A stretch of DNA of 64,000 nucleotides, from assembly GCA_029891345.1 (NCBI GenBank), contig CM057000.1, positions 133,784,163 through 133,848,162 of the forward strand, written 5' to 3'. Made by a program: the position numbers and the translations under genes. Shown here piece by piece: positions 56,886 through 64,000 of the stretch; positions within the stretch are counted from its first letter, which is position 1; each line of letters opens with the position of its first letter. This DNA is from Dryococelus australis (taxonomy: Eukaryota; Arthropoda; Insecta; Phasmatodea; Phasmatidae). A model generated the notes under the pieces. The model saw only the letters and a list, made by a program, of their open reading frames with translations. It had not been told where the DNA came from and did no database searches.

Positions 56886-59800
56886 GTGTACTCGTCAACG
56901 ACGACAGATCTTCGACAGTGTTCACGCGAATTTCTAACTGAGTTTATTGATCTTTACAAGAGTTTCCCGTGTTTGTGGCTGTTAAAAACAAAAGTATATA
57001 GTGGTAGGGACAAAAAGATTCAGGCATATGAGGCTTTGGTACAAAAATACAAAGAAGTTGACATCGCGGCAAACAGAGAAAAAATCACCAAAAAAAAATT
57101 AATTCTTTGAGTTACGGTGTACCGGAAAGAGTTTACGAAAGTTACAAAGTCTATCCGCTCTGGGGCTGGGGACGATGATGTGTACAAACCCTCGCTATGA
57201 TACGTCGATTTGTTTGCATTTTTGAGTGACCAAGAAACGCCGAGGGAGTTTACGAACACCGTGGAAGCTGAGACTGCTGCATCAACAGCAGAAGTAGCAG
57301 AAGAGGTGAGAATACATATGCACATTGATACTGCAACCAATATAATAGAAAAAAAAAATCGTACACTGTAAATAAAATTTGTAGTACTAAGAAATAGTTT
57401 GTACTTTTACTAACGTTGTAAAGAGACAACAATGTCCCTTGTAAAAGCAGTTGTTTGTAAAGTTATGAGAGCGACGCTTGTAATGAATGTGAAGTAATGA
57501 TGTATTGACGTGCAATCGCTTTGATTGACCTATACACGTTATCCAAAGGCAAGCGAAAGTACTTCACATTGTGAATAACTCATAATGCAATATTTTATAC
57601 GTAATTAAAATAAAATTTCTTGTAATGAGGGATATGTTACTTATAACGTATTACGTTAAGGTCGTTTAAGAGAGAAAAATTCGTAGATTTATATTTGTAC
57701 GAAATAGTATTATTTTTGTAAACGTTACTTGTAAGTGCATTTTCCCCTTACAATTTTTTTTAGCTTGTTTTGTTTTCCCATAACGGCATGTCAAAGTTCA
57801 TATTTTCATGTTATTGCAACCACAGTTTAAACAAAATGAAATAATTTACATTGAAACGATATGTCATGGTCTATAGGTTAAAACACATAAAACACCCAAC
57901 AAAATATTTTAGTATTTAAAACCAATTGCTAAATATATATAAAATGTTCTCAACTAACGGTATTTCGTACAAAGTTATATAAAATTATGAATCTTTCTCT
58001 CTCGGACAGCTTTGTCTGAAATGGTTTCTTCCCACGCTTCTTTCGACACGTATTTGACAGATGTTATTTCTCGTCATACAAGTTGTAGGTGCATTACGGA
58101 ATGGAAATAGAGTGGTAGTAATACGGGCATGTCCGCTATACAGCTTTGCTCCATCCCATGCAATCAATTTACACGGTATCATCCCTGCCGGTCTGTTGCA
58201 CATGTGCGCTTCAATTTGATCCCACAATACTACACACTTCTATTGTTGCATAGTGTATATGATGTGTGCGTTTCGACGTTCAGGCCGCGGGTTCTAATAT
58301 GCCTGTTTCTTGAGGGTTTGTTTACTATGTACTATGAATAACCTAAGCACGTGCGTGTTATCGGAAGTAATTGTCTGGCTACATTATTTTTTCGTACTTA
58401 CAGTAATAAGAGATAATAACAAATATATATTGACTGAATGTTTTTCATAGTACAACGTACACATTAGTAACATTACAGGCAAATAACATTAAAAACTTAT
58501 AGATAAACTACTGCACTGTTTTATAAATGCAGGTTGTGTATTCCTACTTAGCGTAGGCTACCTGTGGCAACTGGATGTCCAAAAGGTTCTGGTGTAAAAG
58601 TAAAAACATGTTGTCTGCAGTGTACCACTATTGATAGTAAGAAAATTCGTTTTATAACTCGCCTGTCAGGCGGAAAATTTCTGTTTATCGTTAGTAAATA
58701 ACTCACGCAGATTTAGGTAAACTGAAGTAAAATACATTTACTGCATTTAATTATCTATAGGAAATCATTACATTATCACTTGTAAATATTAATGTGTAAC
58801 AATTGTATCATTGCATTACAAAGAATTGTCTTATCCAATTATGGGAACAGCATTTTGTCCATACTTGTGTGATTTTGTACAGTTATGATAGCTTCAATTA
58901 ATCAAAACATAACAATACCAACATAATATGATCAAACTGTAGCATTACGTTACAAAACCCACACTCATAGGATGATTATGTGATAAAGTTATCTTACCAT
59001 GGCACAGATCCCTCATTGTTGAAATATTGTTTAAAATTATCTCTAATCTTTGTAGCACTGTTCAAAATGTTCCGTCTTGTCCCCGTTAAAGATCATGCAT
59101 TACTTCGGGGTGACATCTGTGACCCAACCCAAGGGAGCAGTCGCCAACGTTTTCACGATCCAATGATTCAGGAGGTGTGTAGGTTTGAGGGCTCCTTCTA
59201 CATAGAAAACTGTGTAAAGCACAGCATGTCAGAACTACTGTATCAATGTTCTACAACTTTAATTTAATGGTTGTATGGAAAATGCGGATTCGTGATGCCA
59301 AAATTCCAAAAGTGTTTTCGATAACACGCCGAGCTCTGGGCAAGCGATAATTAAATATTTTTTCCCTCCTTATCCAGTGTTTCCCTTCTGTGTGGCTCGT
59401 TACGGTGTCTGCGCATTGCAAAAGCTTCATCACCAACAAAAACATATTCAAGAACTCGACTAGACGTTGAACTGCTTCGAGACAATGGAACTCTCAGGTC
59501 ATTGTTCACGAGTTTGTCGTAAAATTTAGTATTGTTAATGACTCCACTATCGGAGACTCTGCCGTTTGTACCCACATCACAATACAAAAAATAGCTGTTG
59601 GCATTTGCTATAGCCGAAAGAACTACACTGTTTGTTTTCTTGTAGTTGAAAAAGTAGGACCCACTTCGCTTCGGCGGCGTAATACTGATGTGTTTTCTGT
59701 CTATGGCGCCTAAGCAGTGAGGGAACTGCCACTTCCTTTCGAATTCAGCTGCTACATGTATCCACTCCTCTTCAGTTGTCGGAAACTGCTAACAATTAAT

Positions 59801-60782
59801 TACTAAGCAAATAGCAATAAACATAATTTCTAACATATACAATTATAGGCCAAGTTAATTACAAGTTATGTAACCTATTCAGCCTGAAGACAACATGGAT
59901 CGAAGTGACATCGATGCACAGGTCAGTGATGTACCTGCCACTCCTACACTCGAAACACCAGGAACATCGATGTCAGGTGTTGTACGTGACTCAGCTTCCT
60001 GCGGCACCTCCCGTTCTCAAAATAGTTCTCGAAAGAAAAAGCTGCGTCCGGATGACGAGAAAACATATGAAGTTACTGCGTCGGTGGGGAAAAAGTTAGA
60101 ATCTTTGAAGGGAGATGACTCTTTCGATATATTTTGCAAACATATCGCCAATTAACTTCGAGCCCTCAATGGTCTACGGAAATTTTTTTTACAAAAACTC
60201 ATCATTGATGTTTTATTCGAGGCCGAAATGGAATCGCCGAGTAGAAATCACAGAGTTGTCGGGGACTCCCAAAATAATGTTGCCTTTGTCTGTGGCTGTT
60301 ATGGATGACATGAGAACATCCTACCCCAACCCACACAACAGAACATTTCACCTCAGCCCACACAACAGAACATTTCACCTCAGCCCACACAACAGAACAT
60401 TCCAACCCAACCCGCAAAACAGGACATTCCACCCCAACCCGCACAACAGAATATTCCACCCCTACCCACACAACAGAACATTCCACCTCAACCCACACAA
60501 CAGAACATTCCACCCCAACTCGCACAACTGAACATCCCACCCCTACCCACACAACAGAACATTCCACCCCAAATCGCACAACAGAAAATTCCAACCCAAC
60601 CCGCACAACTGAACATTCCACCCCAACTCGCACAACAGAACATTCCACCCCAACCCGCACAACAGAACATTCCACCCCAGCTCGTACAACAGAACGTTCC
60701 AACCCAACCCGCACAACAGAACATTCCACCCCAACCCATACAACAGAACATTCCACAGCAAATGCAACAACAAACTGGTTAG
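56886..60782 (+). pseudogene. MADF-domain accessory protein of the Harbinger element
   Basis: The first part (56886-57304) reads EFLTEFIDLYKSFPCLWLL, YEALVQKYKEVDIAANREK, VTVYRKEFTKVTKS, GAGDDDVYKPSL and FLSDQETPREF, a MADF domain, which binds DNA and assists Harbinger transposases. A donor-like AG/GTGAGA lies at 57303-57308 and an acceptor-like TTCAG at 59882. The second part (59883-60782) has a Ser-rich linker, DDSFDIFCKHIAN, LQKLIIDVLFEAEMES and a nonapeptide repeat tail. The donor phase does not join the second part in frame as I read it, so the exact junction is uncertain. In-frame stops occur at 57108, 57198, 60153 and 60306. The first clear codon is GTG rather than ATG at 56886. Confidence 0.8.
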
Positions 60783-61490
60783 CAAGAACACAGTTTCGTG
60801 GATTACTACCAAACTTCTCAGGAGAACCATTAGAATTACTAGAACAGTGACGATAATATAGTTTGCAGACTTAAGGGAAAATTTTTTAGGTTACATACAA
60901 GTTTAATACGTACATTTCCACAGTCGTTCGTGGTTACATTTTTATTTTACCCCTTTTAGGACTAGGTAATAAAAACATTGTAATTTTGCTTTTCTAATAA
61001 TTCCGTGTTCTGTACTTTCTAAATAAATAACATATTTACAGTGATTGACTTACTTTTAAGTAGTCCTTTCTTAGCACCTTGTAAATCGCTGAACAAGTTT
61101 CTTGGATTACTTGACTCAGTGTTTGCTTCGACATAATAGTTGTGAATTCCAAGTCCTTGTAACTTCTGCCGGTTGCTAGGAATCTTAATGTTGCGACAAT
61201 TCTCTCGTGTGGTGATATTGCTTTCCTCATGCAGGTGCTGTGTTTAATGATCTCAGGCGTTACCAGCTTCAACAACATATTATACTTTTCAACGTCCATT
61301 CGTAGGTAATCTCGCCGTTCCTCAGGCTTACGACGCAAATTCGCGAAGTAACTTCACATGTGAAAATTTGTTTCTTTGTAGCAGCCGCTGTCTGGACCAA
61401 CGTGAGCATGGAGTGCACTCGAGACGTTTCACTGACCTTCTTTTTGCAATACATATTACAAACGATGGCCACAACAGTACATTCCTCCAT
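58976..61490 (-). pseudogene. PIF/Harbinger (HARBI1-like) transposase
   Basis: Starts MEECTVVAIVCNMYCKKK (61490). After a frame change it reads RRDYLRMDVEKYNMLLKLVT and ISPHERIVATLRFLATGRSY. A donor AAA/GTAAGT follows DYLK at 61054/61053, and an acceptor TTAGCAG lies at 59786. The next exon continues in phase: FPTTEEEWIHVAAEF, CLGAIDRKHISITPP (first Asp), YCDVGTNGRVSDSGV (second Asp region) and YVFVGDEAFAM (Glu). After another frame change come IFNYRLPRARRVIENTFGIL and DTVVLTCCALHSFL, and near the end DNFKQYFNNEGSVPW. The DDE residues are still present. The enzyme would have cut at TTA-type targets. Confidence 0.9.
60315..60770 (+). repeat. 27-bp minisatellite coding a Gln/Pro nonapeptide
   Basis: About 16-17 units of CCACCCCAACCCGCACAACA-type DNA (27 bp) encode repeats of QNIPPQPAQ within the MADF gene, all in the gene's frame. 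The antisense open frames of this block are by-products. Confidence 0.93.
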
Positions 61491-61633
61491 GATGGCTATC
61501 ACGAAACTGAACGGAAATAACTGGGCTGAAAACTGTTTGGTGTGGACACAGCACAACTGCAACGTTCTGTTTGCACAGTTTTGCCTGCGCAGTCACAACT
61601 GTGTACTAAACCTTTCGTGTGGACCGGCCTTTA

Positions 61634-62004
61634 GACGAGCTTGTCGTGGCGTTTCGGGAGCTGATATCGGTTCCCGTCTTCAGGCGGAGACCCCTTCTCC
61701 TGGCACAGCCAATGGCAATCAAGCGCTTGTCCTCGTGCAATGGTTGTTTCACATTCGTTTTATGGTATAATCCTGTTTATCTTTTATTTAAATGTTTTCT
61801 CGTGTTTTTTTTTTTTAAATTCAATGTTCTGTTGCCTGAATACTTTTGTATTGCTCACAATACATGACGATTCTTTTATTTTCCTAGTAATAACAAACAT
61901 TATTTCAAAAATTAAAATTATTACGTAGTGGTCAGTTCCCCTTCAAATAACAACTAGCTGGGACACATAAGCTTATAAAGGTAAAATAAGCAAAGGGAAA
62001 AATA
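61634..62004. other. No recognised feature
   Basis: T tract near 61807; AT-rich. Confidence 0.35.
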
Positions 62005-62125
62005 ACCTGACCTCCCGTGGCGCAGTCTGTTGATGCGTCCCCGGACTGGGGTGCGGGAGGTTCTGGGTTGGAATCCCAGGTAAAACATGGGTGCTAGTTT
62101 AAGTTAGGTTAAGCCGTCTTCTGAC
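62005..62125 (+). mobile_element. SINE family 2, copy 2
   Basis: ACCTCCCGTGGCGCAGTCTG head, GGGTTGGAATCCCAG as B box, ACATGGGTGCTAGTTTAA tail, aligning with the copy at 49888. Confidence 0.75.
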
Positions 62126-62178
62126 AAAACTTTAGGCTCTATCCAATCAAAGGAAATAAGAAACCAGTAAAATATAAT

Positions 62179-62608
62179 TATAGGCTGATCACTCTAAAAT
62201 GAGCACTTTTGAACGCCCTGCTTGAGATCTACTTGTAAACCCGTTGTGTACTCCTCCGCCCTATGTAAAATTAACATTGCCATGGGCCTCATCACTTTAT
62301 TGACGCGTTGGTCAAATTAAACTGTTAAATTATTAAGGAAGTAAACACTTTACAAATATGCTAATTTAAACACTTCGATGCATAAAAAAAAACCAGAAAG
62401 CGAAATAAATAATTTTAAGTAATCACAAATGGTTACCTAGCACTTTTTATTCGACGATAAGATATGGAAATACTTTCTATCCATCGTTACCAACTTTACT
62501 GGGTGAATGTCGCTCAGTGCGCCCATTAAAATACATAGATGCGGGATCAGTGACTTTTTTTTAAAAGTTTATTTCTACAGTGCTCACTTTATTGTGAACA
62601 GCCTTTAC
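62179..62608 (+). mobile_element. MITE family A, copy 9
   Basis: TATAGGCTGATCACTCTAAA to TTTATTGTGAACAGCC, with AGATCTACTTGTAAACCCG and GTCGCTCAGTGCGCCC inside. Confidence 0.85.
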
Positions 62609-64000
62609 AATGATTTATATAACTTAAAATGGAAAGCTCTGTTTGGAGAGAATAAGAGCGAGAAGGAGGTCCGAGAATGATAACACGGTAAGGAACTTAC
62701 CCAAACTTGAACACCCAGGGAGTGAGGTGACCTCTAGTACGCCAGTAGTCCACCGACTGCAATCTCCCCTCAGTTCGGAGTCCTGTTAACACTTCTCACC
62801 TCACTTCTACTACCGTTTCACCCTTGATTGTGATTGGTTGTGGCGTGTTTTGTACGTGGAGTTTAGATTCCAGATGGTTCATAATCTTTCGTCACTCGAT
62901 AGTCAGCCAGGACCCACATTTTGGTCCTACCTCGGCGGATTGTCCAACTTTTTTCAACTTTCGATATATGAGCTGTGTTTAAAAAAAAAGTTTATTTACA
63001 GTTGACTGCCCTTTTATCGCGCGTGTGTGTGTGTGGCTTTCGTGTCGCGTAATATAGCGTAACGGAGAGAGACGACTGTAATAGCAGTTATTTATGTATT
63101 TTCATTTATACATTCTTTCACCACCTTAAATGGGATAAAAACATTCTATCCCAGATTTTTTAATGAAGTTCATTTTTTCTCGGTTCACTGCAATTTGTAA
63201 CCCTTTGTCAGTGGCTCTGTGATCTTAAACAAACGGCGCATATCAATTTACATCCACCACAACTTATCAGGAGGTATCATCATTTTGACTTCTCTTAAGA
63301 AAGACCTCAAATTTAACTTTTTTTTTTTTTAAATGTCTGTGCCATACTTTTCCCGAAATGAATAGACTAATCTGGGATTCTATTATTTTCGGTTGATCTA
63401 GATACGATTACCGAATATGGCATTAAAAACTACTTTCGCAAGCACGTAAAGAACAGTCCTATCTCGAACGTTTGTCGTAAGTTACTAAAGCATTTCTTCT
63501 GGTTGTGCATGCAGTGATGGCAAGCAGGTGTGGTAATCGAGCCAGTGTATCTTGAAGATTTTCAGCGGCTCGTTGGTTCGATGCCGTACAGTTGTATTCG
63601 GAATGGAATTTTCATGTCTCTGTCAATTATCTTCCAGCGAATGATATCAGATTTCTTTATATGACTTATTATTTCTCCATGAGTTAGGTGACTTAAAATT
63701 AGCATACGGTGTATGTAAACGCAAATCAATATTTATACTTGCAATTGTCTACCAAATGTAACAACATAAGTGACTTATTGCTCACTCGTCAGGTACAATA
63801 CGTAAAATTTCAAGAACATATTACTAGAAGAGTACAATATAGACAAACACTGTAAATGAAACACAATTTAAAAAAAAAAGATATCTCAGTAACGTTATTT
63901 GTAGACATTCTAGAATTAAAGAGCCAAATTTATGTTCCATGATATTTCAAATAAACATGTTGCTATAGTAAGCAACGCAGTGTTCACGAATTGAGATACA
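62609..64000. other. No recognised feature
   Basis: Mixed unique-looking sequence with a GT-rich run near 63022. No ORF with a domain and no shared repeat. Confidence 0.4.

Larger units (their letters stand above)
56578..61630. mobile_element. PIF/Harbinger transposon with two interleaved genes
   Basis: CCGTTCCACACAAAAAC at the left and, reversed, GGCCGGTCCACACGAAAGG at the right are imperfect inverted ends. TTA flanks both (56575-56577, 61631-61633), the Harbinger target. Both subterminal regions share TTTGCCTGCGCAG and its inverse. It encodes a DDE transposase (minus) and a MADF protein (plus), the usual gene pair of this superfamily. Length 5053 bp. Both genes are broken. Confidence 0.9.

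Noticed and set aside
60202-60756. 184-codon minus frame of repeated Cys/Ser/Val units
   Set aside because: It is the antisense of the 27-bp array that encodes the nonapeptide tail in the MADF gene.

Overview
This is a stretch of AT-rich animal nuclear DNA from a repeat-dense genome, most likely an insect or another arthropod. No host protein-coding gene can be supported. What can be recognised is transposon fossils, SINEs, MITEs (short non-autonomous DNA elements), microsatellites and AT-rich filler. The arthropod guess rests on the kinds of elements present: a two-gene PIF/Harbinger element with a MADF protein, an insect-type transposon with a DUF7869-like protein, a piggyBac element, Tc1 remnants and tRNA-headed SINEs. 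All family names come from memory of the families, not from a search.

Layout. 1-32 kb is a mosaic of dispersed short elements. I define four MITE families. A (~390-430 bp) and B (~190-240 bp) share a TAGGCTGTTCACGG-type end and a TA target. E (~430 bp) has ATTCRCGGTT-type ends. D (~460 bp) sits at TTAA. Insertions are often nested: a piggyBac copy and a Helitron-like element lie inside one E copy (4.4-7.8 kb), a B copy inside a D copy (13.2-13.6 kb), a B copy and a retroelement tail inside another E (19-20 kb), and D inside E at TTAA (41.7-42.5 kb). A deleted Tc1 element splits a degenerate minisatellite at 16 kb. A region dense in GTAATTTTAC-like motifs lies at 27.6-29.1 kb.

32.3-40.7 kb is an inverted-repeat structure with arms of about 1.5 and 1.3 kb, tandem repeats in the arms and an ATGGGTCA minisatellite in the middle. 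Inside it sits a 3.75 kb DNA transposon (34422-38172) with 27-bp inverted ends, a CATATG target duplication, repeated CACTTGTATCACTTT motifs near both ends and a decayed, apparently spliced gene for a DUF7869-like protein. I consider this the most interesting object in the window.

41-56 kb returns to MITEs and SINEs, including a hAT-type MITE with an 8-bp target duplication (42715-43003) and a MITE with TGCCCGGTTG ends (45628-46126). 56-61.6 kb holds a LINE 3' end, a SINE tail, and a 5.05 kb PIF/Harbinger element (56578-61630). Its transposase (minus) and MADF accessory gene (plus) are interleaved: an exon of each lies in the intron of the other. Both are broken. 61.6-64 kb holds a SINE and one MITE, then nothing recognised. 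I recognised no retrovirus, LTR element or Polinton coding sequence.
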